In this document: positions 16,995 to 27,285 of the stretch, piece by piece
Numbering within the stretch: the stretch's first letter is position 1
Layout of the letters: every line of letters starts with the position of its first letter
NCBI GenBank assembly: GCA_963724065.1
Contig: CAVRTB010000004.1
Coordinates: 227,516 to 291,515 of the forward strand
Direction of reading: 5' to 3'
DNA length: 64,000 nt
From: DASRIA01 sp963724065
GTDB lineage: Bacteria; Actinomycetota; Thermoleophilia; Solirubrobacterales; JBBDJG01
Position numbers and translations under genes: made by a program
The notes under the pieces: generated by a model
Seen by the model: only the letters and a program-made list of their open reading frames with translations
Databases searched by the model: none
What the model was told of the DNA's origin: nothing

Positions 16995-17208
16995 CGCAGC
17001 ATCCCCCGCCCGATCCGGCGGTGGGGGCCGACATCGCGCGAGCGAGGTCGTTGCCGCCGCGTGTGATCGAGCGCACGCTGAACGCCGACATCAGCCGCGC
17101 CGTGCGCGTGGACCCGCAGTCCGGGCATGCGGCTGACGGGTCGGCTGCCCGCACCAGCTCCTCGAAGCGGTGGTCGCAGTCCTGACAGGCGAATTCGTAG
17201 ATCGGCAC
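16972..17208 (-). CDS. FmdB-type zinc-ribbon protein
   Basis: The product is 78 residues, starting at GTG 17208. The N-terminus PIYEFACQDCDHRFE and the second pair ACPDCGSTR form the CxxC...CxxC zinc ribbon of the FmdB family, whose role is poorly defined (regulatory or assembly). It ends in a glycine/cysteine tail GGGCCGGVCGGH that could bind metal. It is the first gene of the minus-strand run fmdB-udg-tsaEB-rimI-tsaD and starts 226 bases from the divergent panC, so the spacer must carry promoters for both directions. Confidence 0.85.
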   Translation of the reverse strand: MPIYEFACQDCDHRFEELVRAADPSAACPDCGSTRTARLMSAFSVRSITRGGNDLARAMSAPTAGSGGGCCGGVCGGH

Positions 17209-17264
17209 GGTCGCTGGCGATGCTAGGGGGACGTCAGGATGGAAATCTACCCTTCCCGACAGGC

Positions 17265-17297
17265 TTTCCGCTTGTTGCGGAAAAGCGCTCCTATAAT
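17265..17297 (+). promoter_or_regulatory. Candidate panC promoter with overlapping inverted repeat
   Basis: A perfect seven-base inverted repeat, TTTCCGC-TTGTT-GCGGAAA (17265-17283), ends eight bases before a consensus TATAAT (17292-17297) and covers the expected -35 position. This would suit a promoter controlled by a dimeric repressor. It sits in the 226-base spacer between divergent fmdB and panC. The leader to the panC ATG (17435) is about 130 bases long. No riboswitch fold was recognised by eye. Confidence 0.4.
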
Positions 17298-17434
17298 GGA
17301 ATCCTCGCGCATCCCGGAGGCCGTCACCTCGCGCTGCGAGGGGTGGACCGAGGGGAATCCGGCGCGAGGATCGCCACCGACAACCGTCTGGTATCTCGGA
17401 TGAGGGAACTGGAACGGCCGATAGGCACAAACAA

Positions 17435-18319
<885 letters not shown>

Positions 18320-18349
18320 GGGCAACAACCAGCAAAGGGACGAACGGTG

Positions 18350-18409
18350 ATGCAAAGACACATGCTGAAGTCGAAGATCGACCGGGCGACGCTCACGGTG
18401 TCGCGATGA
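18350..18409 (+). pseudogene. panD: panD vestige (first 19 codons only)
   Basis: This 19-codon reading frame encodes MQRHMLKSKIDRATLTVSR, which matches the conserved N-terminus of aspartate 1-decarboxylase (M-x-x-MLKSKI-x-RAT-x-T). It then stops, with TGA overlapping the panB ATG. The self-cleavage Gly-Ser site near residue 24 and the whole catalytic body are missing, so it cannot make beta-alanine. It has an upstream AAGGGA ribosome-binding site. Most of the gene has been lost by deletion, either in the genome or in assembly. The start and coupling may still aid panB translation. Confidence 0.7.
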
Positions 18410-19398
18410 GCACGGACCCGCGCATCCCCGACGCCCCGCCCTCCGGCCGCAGGCCTGTGACGATCCCGCAGCTTGCCGAGATGAAGCGGCACGGGCAGCC
18501 GATCGTGATGGTCACGGCGTACGACTACCCCAGCGCCCAGGTCGCCGAGGAGGCCGGGGTCGACCTCGTCCTCGTGGGCGACACGGCCGCGATGACCGTG
18601 CTCGGCTACGACTCCACCGTTCCCGTCTCGATGGACGAGATGGTGATGCTGGCGAGCGCGGTGCGGCGCGGCGCGCGCACGCCGCTGGTGATCGGGGACC
18701 TGCCCTTCGGCTCCTACCAGAGCTCCAACGAGCACGCGGTCAATTCGGCGATCCGGTATCTCAAGGAGTCCGGCTGCGACGCGGTGAAGATGGAGGTGGC
18801 CGGGGTCTCGGGCGCCGTCGCGGACAAGAGCGAGTCGGTCGCCCGGGCGCGCGCGATCGTGGCCGCGGGCATCCCCGTGATGGGTCACGTGGGGTTGACA
18901 CCGCAGAGCGCCTCGGCGCTGGGCGGCTACCGCACCCAGGGCCGCACGATGCAGCAGGCGGTGCAGGTCGCGGACGACGCGCTCTCGATGCAGGACGCCG
19001 GGTGCTTCGCAATCGTGTTCGAGGCTGTGCCGGCGGCTGTCACCGAGGTCATCATGGACCGCATGCGCGTGCCGGTGATCGGCATCGGCGCGGGCACGGC
19101 GACGGATGGACAGGTGCTGCCCCTTACCCATGGAGGCGTCATCGGCCAGGTGTGGCGAGGAGGCCGCCGTCAGGCCCGCTTGGCGACCGCTTTGGCCGGC
19201 ATTGAGGTGCGTCCGCTCGACGAGAACCTCGGACGCTCCGCTGGCGAACTGCTCGCCGCGACCGGCTTGTCAGACGTCGTCGACGCCGCGTTGGCCCTGC
19301 TTGCAGTCGATGGCGACGAGATCGTCACGATCGATCGCGACGACATGGCAACGCTCCTCGCAGCCACTGGACGGCACGTCGAGCTGATACGTCCCTGA
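18406..19398 (+). CDS. panB: PanB fused in frame to the C-terminal half of a PIN-domain protein (chimeric)
   Basis: Residues 1-238 are ketopantoate hydroxymethyltransferase: VTIPQLAEMKRHGQPIVMV, VGDTAAMTVLGYDST, GDLPFGSYQ, MEVAGV, GHVGLTPQS, GIGAGTATDGQVL. PanB should continue with a VLHDLLG-type segment and about 60 more residues. Here, near base 19118-19130, it switches to THGGVIGQVWRGGRRQARLA and ends SDVVDAALALLAVDGDEIVT, which is the C-terminal half of a VapC-like PIN toxin (third and fourth acidic sites). Neither enzyme would be complete. The bases after the join look lower in GC. It is either a true deletion fusion or a join between two assembled genomes. Confidence 0.72.
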   Translation: MSTDPRIPDAPPSGRRPVTIPQLAEMKRHGQPIVMVTAYDYPSAQVAEEAGVDLVLVGDTAAMTVLGYDSTVPVSMDEMVMLASAVRRGARTPLVIGDLPFGSYQSSNEHAVNSAIRYLKESGCDAVKMEVAGVSGAVADKSESVARARAIVAAGIPVMGHVGLTPQSASALGGYRTQGRTMQQAVQVADDALSMQDAGCFAIVFEAVPAAVTEVIMDRMRVPVIGIGAGTATDGQVLPLTHGGVIGQVWRGGRRQARLATALAGIEVRPLDENLGRSAGELLAATGLSDVVDAALALLAVDGDEIVTIDRDDMATLLAATGRHVELIRP

Positions 19399-19436
19399 CG
19401 CGCTGCGTGCCCGGGCGTTGAGCCAACTTCACTGGG

Positions 19437-20438
19437 TCAAGCCGTCTGTGCTCGGCGAGCATCAGGTGAGCCAACCCAGCGAATATTGAGAGGATCCCCT
19501 GACTCGCCCTCGCCGTAGCCCCGGACACTCTGAATTAGGCAGGTAGGCGGTTCGGTCAGTGGCGCCGGCATAGGGCAACCCTGAAACTCGAACCGCTCGG
19601 CGTGATCCATCTCGTAGTTGAAGCCGTCCATGAAGTCGCGGTGGGCGGTCATCCGGCTGACTCGGGCCCTATCCCGAGCGTTGAGTGCGGCGGTCAGTTC
19701 AACCGTGCGAGTCAGGTCGCTGGTCACGCTCATCGCCTCGCGGACGAACCCGGGCGGCTGGAAGCGGTAGGTACCGGAGGCGACCGTCGAACCGCCGGCT
19801 GTCGGTTCCGTCTGAAACCGCCACTCCATGTGGACTCGCAGCCGCTGTCCGGTGATCGTCAGGCTTCGGACATCGTTCAATGCCTCTTGGCGAGCGTCAA
19901 ACGCACTCCACTCCGGATGTTCGACGACGAGCTTGACGTTCAGGGCCTGGCGATCTGCGGCACGGACGGCGTAGACGTCGGTGATGTGGAACGTGCCGGC
20001 GTAGTCGCAGCCGAACGAGAACGCTCCATCACCGACGCCATCACTATCGAGGTCGCCCAGGACGACGTCCTTGACCTTGATCCCCTGCGGGTAAGGCTGG
20101 CCCGCTGGTTGTTCTGAAAACGTGCCGCTGGTTAGGCGGTGCGGCCCAGGGCTCAGCTCGGAACAGGCTCCGGGCGGCAAGTAGAAGTTGAGCAGCTCGT
20201 CCTTAGTCACCGCAGCGGGTGAGGCCGTCGTCGACGGTTTCGGCGCCGAGACTGCTGTCGTCAGGGCCGGCACTGCTAACGCAGCGGTGGTTGCGGAACC
20301 CTGGTTCGCAATGACCTTGGGCTCGTCAGTGGACGCGATTTGCTGCCACGCAACTGCACCTCCGCCCAGCAGCACGACAACGCCAACAACCAGCAGCTGA
20401 GCCAGGGTCGGCTTGGCGGTCAACCGACGAGGGCTCAT
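19437..20438 (-). CDS. Membrane-anchored extracytoplasmic protein of unknown function
   Basis: From ATG 20438 the product has 333 residues (a GTG four codons upstream is also in frame). A basic N-terminus precedes one hydrophobic helix, LAQLLVVGVVVLLGGGAVAW, then a Thr/Ala/Pro-rich linker typical of cell-wall-spanning actinobacterial proteins. The outer domain contains VVLGDLDSDGVGDGAFSFGC, which resembles an FG-GAP/VCBS-type calcium-binding segment. I do not recognise the rest. It faces the chimeric panB tail end-to-end, with 38 bases between them, and is less GC-rich than the left block. Confidence 0.65.
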   Translation of the reverse strand: MSPRRLTAKPTLAQLLVVGVVVLLGGGAVAWQQIASTDEPKVIANQGSATTAALAVPALTTAVSAPKPSTTASPAAVTKDELLNFYLPPGACSELSPGPHRLTSGTFSEQPAGQPYPQGIKVKDVVLGDLDSDGVGDGAFSFGCDYAGTFHITDVYAVRAADRQALNVKLVVEHPEWSAFDARQEALNDVRSLTITGQRLRVHMEWRFQTEPTAGGSTVASGTYRFQPPGFVREAMSVTSDLTRTVELTAALNARDRARVSRMTAHRDFMDGFNYEMDHAERFEFQGCPMPAPLTEPPTCLIQSVRGYGEGESGDPLNIRWVGSPDARRAQTA

Positions 20439-20450
20439 CTCTCGTGACAC

Positions 20451-20958
20451 CTATTTGTGCTCACTGGAGCCGATCAGCCGAGCTAGTACCGACGCAGCCG
20501 TCGAGAACGCCGCCGCCCGGAACCATGACGGAAATCCGCAACTTGCTGCACCGAATTATCTTGGCACCTTCCCCGGCAGGCCAAAGCCTGGCCCTATCCG
20601 AAGGGTAACTCACACCCGTCTCGCAACCGGCGTGGCAGTGACAATGTAGTGACAAGCAGCCTGCGCCAGGACATCAAAAGCGACTCCCCGCAAGAGCAGG
20701 AAACCGCTTCCGACCTCAGTAGACGTCTTGGCGGCGGGCGTGTGAGAACCCACGACCTTCGGGTTATGAGTCCGACGCACCCCGTTCGGGTGGGTGACGT
20801 CTGGTGCGCCTACGTGCGCGCTGGTGCAGGTCGCGAGCCAGCTTCGGTGCTCCTTCGTCCGCCGTCATGATGCCCTGTGCGTCGTCGTTCGTTTGACAAG
20901 TTGTTTGACACGTCTCGCGGCCCGCTTCCCACTAGCGTTGAACCCGTTGGGCAGCGGC
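20451..20958. other. Intergenic region carrying a tRNA-like scar
   Basis: This stretch of about 500 bases separates the divergent membrane-anchored gene and the SARP regulator. Its only recognisable content is the tRNA-Met-like fragment at 20729-20777. Reading frames in it are short, lack conserved residues and have no ribosome-binding site. Promoters for both flanking genes must lie here, but none stands out. Confidence 0.5.
20729..20777 (-). repeat. Degenerate tRNA-Met 3'-half (attachment-site-like scar)
   Basis: Read on the minus strand, the sequence CGTCGGACTCATAACCCGAA followed by GGTCG equals the anticodon arm and variable loop of a CAU tRNA. The T-arm and acceptor portion then diverges (GTGGGTTCTCACACG, CCGCCGCCA). 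The 5' half of a tRNA is absent. The block CGACCTTCGGGTTATGAG recurs at 48.1 kb and, with one change, at 27.4 kb. Tyrosine recombinases often use the tRNA 3' half as an attachment site, so a scar of integration is inferred. Confidence 0.5.
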
Positions 20959-23920
20959 ATGGAGTTTCGAGTACTCGGCTCGCTCGAGGTCCGGCGAGGC
21001 GGCGACCTCGTCGATATCGGTAGCCGTAACGAGCGGAAGGTCCTCGCCGCACTGCTGGTGGACGCCAATGCCGTGGTCTCGACCTCGCGCTTGATCGGTG
21101 CGGTCTGGGGAGACGACGCGCCGGATTCGGACCGCAACGCACTGCAGACATACGTGGCCCGTCTGCGGCGTCGGCTGCGGACATCAGAGCAACCCGCACC
21201 CATCGTCACGCGACCCCCTGGGTACGCGATCGAGCTCAGCGTCCAGCAACTTGACGCCCTCGAGTTCTGCGCCCGGACAGGCGAGGCGCAGACACTTGGC
21301 CGACGACCCGGGCGGCGCGCTCGCGCTACTGGACGCCGCGCTGGGCTGTGGCGCGGTCCCGCCTTCGCCGAGTTCGCCGACGACGAACTGGCGCGTGCCG
21401 AGGCGGTTCGTCTCGAGGAGCTGCGCCAGACCGCGGTCGAGATGCGCGCCGACGCGCTGCTGGCGGTGGGGCGCACCGCGGATGCGCTCAGCGTGTTGGA
21501 GGGCGTGGTCGCCGCGCATCCATTGCGCGAGCGTCCGCACGCGCAGCTGATGCGGGCGATGGCATCCGCCGGTCGTCAGGTCGATGCCCTCCGGCTCTAC
21601 CAGCGCTTCCGAGAACGACTCGCCGAGGAGCTGGGGCTCGAACCCTCGGCCGTCCTGCGCGAAGTCGAGAGCCAGATCCTGGCCCAAGCGCCGGACCTCA
21701 TCACCGCGGAGCCGCCCGCGGCGCGTCCGGAGACCGAGGGCAATCTCGCGCCGGCAATCACCACGTTCGTCGGGCGAGACAACGACGTCGCCACGCTGGC
21801 CGACCTGGTCGACCGGGTGCGCGTGGTGTCCCTGGTCGGTGTGGGCGGGGTGGGCAAGAGCCGCCTCGCATTACGCCTGGCCGAAACCGTCGCCGCCGCA
21901 TTTCCGGACGGAACATGGGTCGTCGAGTTGGCCCGGCTGAACTCCGCTGACGCCGTCCCGCATGCGGTCGCCACGACGTTAGGGGTCGTTCTCGCTCCCG
22001 GGGTCGACGTCGTGGAGGCGCTGGTCGTTTCGCTCCGGCACCGCCGGATGCTGTTGGTGGTCGACAACTGCGAACACGTTCTGCCCGCCGCGGCACATCT
22101 CGTCGACGCGCTGGCTCGGCGGTGTCCGCACGTGACGATCGTGGCGACGAGCCGCGAGCGCCTCGGTGTCGACGGCGAGCACGTCTGGCCCGTCCTTCCC
22201 CTGTCTGTACCCTCGGCGACCGCCGAGCCGTCAGACGTCGTGGCGTCGCCCGCAGTGGCGTTGTTTCTCGATCGAGCGCGCGCCACGCAGGCCGGCTTTG
22301 TCCTCGACGACACGAATACCGGCGCGGTGGTCGAGATCTGTCGCGGACTCGACGGCCTGCCCCTGGCACTGGAAATCGCCGCGTCCCGATTGGGCGTTCT
22401 GACCGCGCAGGATTTGGCGCAACGGCTTCGCAACCGGTTCACGCTGCTGACCTCGGGTCCGCGCAACGAGGATGAGCGCCATCGGACACTGCGCGCACTC
22501 GTCGACTGGTCGTACGGGTTGCTCGACGAGACCGAACGAGCCATGTTCGACCGGCTCTCCGTCTTCGCCGGGGGCTGGACACTCGACGCCGCCGCCGCGG
22601 TGTGCCCGCCGAGCGCGGTCTCGGATGCCGACGTGGCCGCCCTCGTCGCCGGGCTGGCCGACAAGTCAATGGTCGTACCGCCGTCTGCCGTCGGGCCCAC
22701 CGCGCTACGGCATGCTCGAAACGCTCCGTCTCTACGGCGTCGAACACCTCGACGCGCGTCGTGAGCGGGAAACGATCGGCAATGCGCACGCCCGATACTT
22801 CCTCGGCCTGGCCGAGGAAGCCGAGGTCGAACTACGCGGTCCACACGAGCGTGACTGGGTGCGGCGGCTGCACGGCGAACTCGACAACCTGCGCGCGGCC
22901 CACGAGTGGTCGCGCGGCGAAGGCGGCGATCCCGACGTGGCCATCCGCCTGTCGATCGCCCTGCACCGGTTTGCGACCTGGCAGGCGAACGACGAAATCC
23001 TCAGCTGGGCCGAAGGGCTTGTCGATCTCCCCGCGATACAGGATCACCCGTTGTTGCCGGTAGTGCTTGGTGGCACCGCGGTTCGCCGGCTGCACCGGGG
23101 GGAGATGGACATGGCAACGCACTATGCCGAGCGCGCGCTCGCGTTGTGCGACGACGGCGACGACCTTCGCCGCGCGCTGCCTACCGAAGCGCTCGCAGGC
23201 ATCTGTCTGATGAGCGGACGCCTCGAGGAGGCCCCCGAGCACTCGATTGCATTCACCCGTCTCTGGCGGCTCGCCGGCTACGACCAGGGTGAGGTGTGGG
23301 GCTTGTGCAATCTCGGGGTCATCCTCGCCAAGCGCGGCGACGTCCCAGCCGCGAAGGCGCTGACCGAGCAGGCGCGGGAAGTCGCGGTGCCGACGGGCAA
23401 TCCCACGATGATGGCGCTGATCTACTACTCCGAGGGCGAGTCCTTGCTCGAGGACGATCCGCTGCGGGCGTTGGAACCGATCGGCGAGGCGCTCGCGTTC
23501 GCCCGTGCTGCGGACAATGTGTTCATGACCGGCAACGCCTTGGTGTCCAACACGTCGCTGCGCGGCCGGCACGGCGATCCAACCCTTGCGGTACCGCTGT
23601 TCGAGGAAGTGATCGAGTACTGGCGTCGTAGCGGTGGGTGGACTCAGCTGTGGCTCACGCTGCGCAATCTCGTCGAGTTGATCAGTCGGCTCGGCGCGTA
23701 CGAAGAGGCCGCCGTCCTCTACGGAGCGTGCGCGGCCTTCAACCGGAGCTCTCCTCCGTATGGCCCGGAGGCCGACCGGCTGCAGGCGGTCGTGCGAACC
23801 CTGGCCGCCGAGCTCGGACAAGCCGAGTTCGAAGCTGCCGTGCAGCGCGGCGAGCGCCTCGACGACGCCGACTCGGTCGCCTTCGCCTCCGCGGTGACGC
23901 GGCGCCTCCAGCGCACCTGA
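20959..23920 (+). CDS. SARP/BTAD-NB-ARC transcriptional regulator (three apparent frameshifts)
   Basis: The gene starts at ATG 20959 (MEFRVLGSLEVRRGGDLVDI). Domains in order are an OmpR-type winged helix (1-95), a bacterial transcriptional activation domain (100-250), an NB-ARC ATPase with P-loop VSLVGVGGVGKSRLALRLAE (about 290-310), then TPR-like helical repeats to the end. It would be about 985 residues. Frame breaks lie near 21285 and 21345; the other frame supplies HLADDPGGALALLDAALG between them, exactly what the family expects. A third lies near 22700, after which RYGMLETLRLYGVEHLDAR resumes. It leads a plus-strand cassette and probably activates it. Confidence 0.8.
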
Positions 23921-24007
23921 ATCCCGGCGCGCACGCCGGCCGCACGCGAGACGCACGCGTCATCCCGCACGTTGAGCGCACTGTCGTTCAACGAAAGGTG
24001 CGACCCC

Positions 24008-24573
24008 ATGACTGTTTCTGCGTCAATCGACGTCGTCGACGACCTCACCGGTAGCTACCAACTCGATCCCGCGCACACCCGCGTCGGCTTCGCGGCACGA
24101 CACGTGCTCGTGGCACACGTCCACGGCTGGTTCGAGGGCGTCGACGGGCGACTCGACCTCGACGGGTCCGATCCCACCAACTCGTCCGTCGCCTTGACGA
24201 TCGATGCGACGAGCATACGAACGAGCAACCCCGACCGGGATGCTCACCTGCGCTCGCCCGACTTCTTCGACGTCGACCGCCACCCGACGATCACCTTTGC
24301 GACGACGGCCATCACGGACAGGGGCGCGACCGTTACCGCGTCGCTGGCGATCTGACCATCAAGGGCGTTGCGCGGCCCGTCAACCTGGACCTCACCTACC
24401 AGGGCACCTGCGTCGACCCCTACGGCCAGCACCGCGTGGGCTTCTCCGGTTCGGGTGCGCTCAAGCGCAGCGACTGGGGCCTCACGTGGAACCAGGCGCT
24501 CGACATGGGGGGTGTCGTCGTCAGCGACCGCATCGAGATCGAACTCGACGTGTCGGCCATCAAGGTCGGCTGA
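24008..24573 (+). CDS. YceI-family lipocalin-like protein (one frameshift)
   Basis: The N-terminal part, LTGSYQLDPAHTRVGFAARH, is the YceI signature of an isoprenoid-binding eight-stranded barrel. Residues to about 105 continue normally with HLRSPDFFDVDRHPTITFAT. The frame then breaks near 24331, and the missing half (DLTIKGVARPVNLDLTYQG, KRSDWGLTWNQALDMGGVVV, ending DVSAIKVG) follows in the next frame to TGA 24573. The whole gene is about 188 residues. YceI proteins bind polyisoprenoids or fatty amides, often under stress. It is 22 bases before the methyltransferase gene on the same strand. Confidence 0.82.
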
Positions 24574-24595
24574 ACCACGAACAAAGGAGAGTCAA

Positions 24596-25654
24596 ATGGC
24601 AATTGACGAAAAGCGCCTCGACGAGTTCGTCGGACGGTTCGCCGGTGACCTGGGCGCGGTGCTGCACGCCGCGACCGTCCTCGTCGGCGACCGGCTCGGG
24701 CTGTACGGGGCCATGGGCGCGGAACAGCCGGTCACACCGGCCGAACTGGCCAAGCGCACCGGCTGCGACGAGCGCTACCTAGCGGAATGGCTGGCGGCGC
24801 AAGCTGCGAGCGGTTACGCCGAGTACGACGCCACCAACGGCACGTTCCACCTGACCGAAGAGCAGGCGTTCGCGCTGACGAACCCCGAGAGCCCTGTCTT
24901 CGCGCCGGGGGGCCTGCAGCTGGCCGCCTCGACGATCGCCGACGTCGGCCTCGTCGTCGACGCGATGCGGTCCGGTGACGGGATCGACTGGGGCGAGCAC
25001 GACGACAACCTGTTCCAGGGCACCGACCGCTTCTTCCGCCCCAACTACATCGGCAACATCGTCGAGAACTGGCTCCCCGCTCTCGACGGCGTCGTTGCCC
25101 AGTTGGAAAACGGCGCCCGTGTGGCCGACATCGGCTGCGGCTACGGATCCTCGACCGTCTTGATGGCCAAGGCCTATCCCAACTCGACCTTCGTCGGGAG
25201 CGACCCGCACGAACCTTCGATCGATGCCGCCCGCAAGGCCGCGGCCGAGGCCGGCGTTGGCGACCGATGCACGTTCGAAGTCGCCACCGCCGCATCGTTC
25301 AGCGGGACCGAGCTCGACCTCGTCACGTCCTTCGATTGCCTGCACGACATGGGCGATCCGGTCGGGGCCGCCAAGCACGTGCGTGCCGCGCTGGCTTCGG
25401 AGGGCACGTGGATGATCGTCGAGCCCAACGCCTGCGACGCGCTCGAGGACAACCTGAACCCCGTCGGCCGGATCTTCTACTCGGCGTCGACGCTCATCTG
25501 CGTCCCCGCCTCCCGCAGCCAGGAGGTCGGTCTCGCACTCGGCGCGCAAGCCGGGGACGCGCGCATGCGCGACGTCGTTCTGCAAGGCGGCTTTACTCGC
25601 TTCTGCCGTGCGACCGAGACGCCGTTCAACGCGGTGTACGAGGTGCGACCGTGA
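24596..25654 (+). CDS. SAM-dependent methyltransferase with N-terminal winged helix (Rv2258c-like)
   Basis: The 352-residue product starts at ATG 24596 with an AAAGGAGAG ribosome-binding site. Residues 25-105 form a winged-helix dimerisation domain, with PVTPAELAKRTGCDERYLAE. A class I methyltransferase domain follows, with motif I VADIGCGYGSSTVLMA, motif II FVGSDPH, and LVTSFDCLHDMGDP. It resembles mycobacterial Rv2258c and small-molecule O/N-methyltransferases. The substrate is unknown. Its stop overlaps the GTG of the next gene. It is one of the few intact genes in this region. Confidence 0.87.
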   Translation: MAIDEKRLDEFVGRFAGDLGAVLHAATVLVGDRLGLYGAMGAEQPVTPAELAKRTGCDERYLAEWLAAQAASGYAEYDATNGTFHLTEEQAFALTNPESPVFAPGGLQLAASTIADVGLVVDAMRSGDGIDWGEHDDNLFQGTDRFFRPNYIGNIVENWLPALDGVVAQLENGARVADIGCGYGSSTVLMAKAYPNSTFVGSDPHEPSIDAARKAAAEAGVGDRCTFEVATAASFSGTELDLVTSFDCLHDMGDPVGAAKHVRAALASEGTWMIVEPNACDALEDNLNPVGRIFYSASTLICVPASRSQEVGLALGAQAGDARMRDVVLQGGFTRFCRATETPFNAVYEVRP

Positions 25655-25995
25655 GCGCGACGCTCGCGGCCGTCGAGCGGTTCAACGACGCCGTCGGCCG
25701 GCGCGACGTCGCAGCTCTGCGACGGGCGATCACTGACGATTGCGTCTTCGAGTGCCCCAAGGGAAGTCGATTCGCCGGCGACGAGATGGTCGACGCGTTT
25801 GTGCGTCTCTTCGCGGTGCCCGGCGTGGGTCCGTTCGCAACCGAAGAAGTCGTCGTCGCAGGTGGCCGCGCCGTTGTGCGTTGGCGGCACTCGTGGGATC
25901 ACGGCAACGGAGACCGCGGCCACGTCCGCGGCGTCGACTTGTTCTGCGTTCGCAACGGAGCGATCGCCGAGATGCTCTCGTACATGAAGGGTTGA
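25651..25995 (+). CDS. SnoaL-like (NTF2-fold) protein
   Basis: The 114-residue protein starts at GTG 25651, overlapping the methyltransferase stop (GTGA). The pattern AAVERFNDAVGRRDVAALRR, then CVFECP, and RWRHSWDHGNGDRGHVRGVD is that of SnoaL_2 proteins of the NTF2 superfamily. These act as small cyclases, isomerases or hydrolases or as ligand-binding partners in secondary metabolism. Coupled translation suggests that it acts with the methyltransferase on the same substrate. Confidence 0.8.
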   Translation: MSATLAAVERFNDAVGRRDVAALRRAITDDCVFECPKGSRFAGDEMVDAFVRLFAVPGVGPFATEEVVVAGGRAVVRWRHSWDHGNGDRGHVRGVDLFCVRNGAIAEMLSYMKG

Positions 25996-26006
25996 AGGAG
26001 ACAGCC

Positions 26007-27285
26007 ATGCAGACACGTTCGAGCCGATGCTCAGACCACCCTCGCGCTGTGCGCGCCGCGATCACGGTGCTCGTGGCCGTCATGGGCGTCACGTGGATGA
26101 CTTCACCGCGTGGCCGACGCCCGAAGTCGCCCAAACGGCGACGTCATCCGGGAATGGACGACCGTGGCGTTCGACACCATCCGCCAAACCGCCGGGAGCG
26201 ACGCAGTCGCGGCGCGGCTCTACGCGATGGTGGACGTCGCCATGTTCGACGCCATCAACGGCCTCGCCAAGCGGCCGGCGCACTCCGCACTCGTTGCACC
26301 TGAACGTGGCGCAACGGGTGAGCCGGTCGCGGCAGCGGCGACCGCCGCTCACGATGTCCTCGTCGCGCTCTATCCGACCCGCAAGGACGCGTACGACGAT
26401 CGGCTCAAAGCCGATCTCGCGTCGATGCACGGCGATGTGGCGCATGGGCAGGCGTGGGGGGCTCGAGTCGCCGCCGCGGTGGTGGAGGCCCGGGCCGACG
26501 ACGGTTCCAAGGGTTCGGAGACAGCGCCCGCAGGAGCCGGCGTCGGCAAGTTCCGTACCGCGTGGGACTCCCACTTCCGCCACCTGCGGCCGTTCGCCAT
26601 TGCCGATCCCGCGCCGTACGCCGAGGCGCCGGTGCCGCCGCTCGACAGTCCGGCCTACGCGGCTGCATTCAACGACGTAAAGGCGGTCGGCTCGAACGCT
26701 GCCGATGCGGAAGCGGCCGCCACGTTCCAGTTCTGGAAGCTGAGTGCGGGGACGAACCAGCCCCCGGGTGTGTGGTTGCAGATCGCGCAGACCGTCTCGG
26801 CCGCACAGGCTCTGTCGCTGGAGGACACCGCCCAGCTGTTCGCGCTCGAGAGCATGGCACTGGCCGACACCGTCGGACCCACCAACGAAGCGAAGTTCAA
26901 CTACGGGTTCTGGCGACCCGAGACGGCGATCAACGAAGGTGACGACGACGGCAACCCTGACACCGATGGCGAGCCGTGGGTAGGCCGCGGCGCTCTGTCC
27001 GCAACACCCGAGCACTATTCGGGGCACAGCTCCTTCAGCGGAGCCGGCGCCGAAGTGCTGGCCCGGTTCTTGTGCCGGGATGTCGTCACGTTCGCGGTGA
27101 CGAGCGACTCGGGCGGCGGCGCCACGCGCACATTCGCCAGTTTCTCCGCGGCGGCGGGCGAAGTCGGCCGGTCACGCGTGCTCGGCGGCCAGCACTTCGA
27201 GTTCAGCAACCAAGCGGGCCTGGCCGCCGGTCGTCTCATCGCCGACGAGGTCGTAGCTCGCTTGCGCCCCTCGGGATGTCCCTAA
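26007..27285 (+). CDS. Vanadium-dependent haloperoxidase-like / PAP2-superfamily secreted protein (one frameshift)
   Basis: The start is ATG 26007, with ribosome-binding site GAAGGAG six bases upstream. The first 30 residues hold a hydrophobic signal-like segment (AAITVLVAVMGVTWM). The frame breaks near 26100, and the mature domain runs in another frame from about 26110 to TAA 27285. It carries the three haloperoxidase/acid-phosphatase motifs: FWRPETAI, YSGHSSFSGAGAE, and SRVLGGQHF (SR-x5-H). Family members bind vanadate and oxidise halides, or act as phosphatases. The upstream Lys of the first motif is not obvious to me. It closes the SARP-led cassette. Confidence 0.78.
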
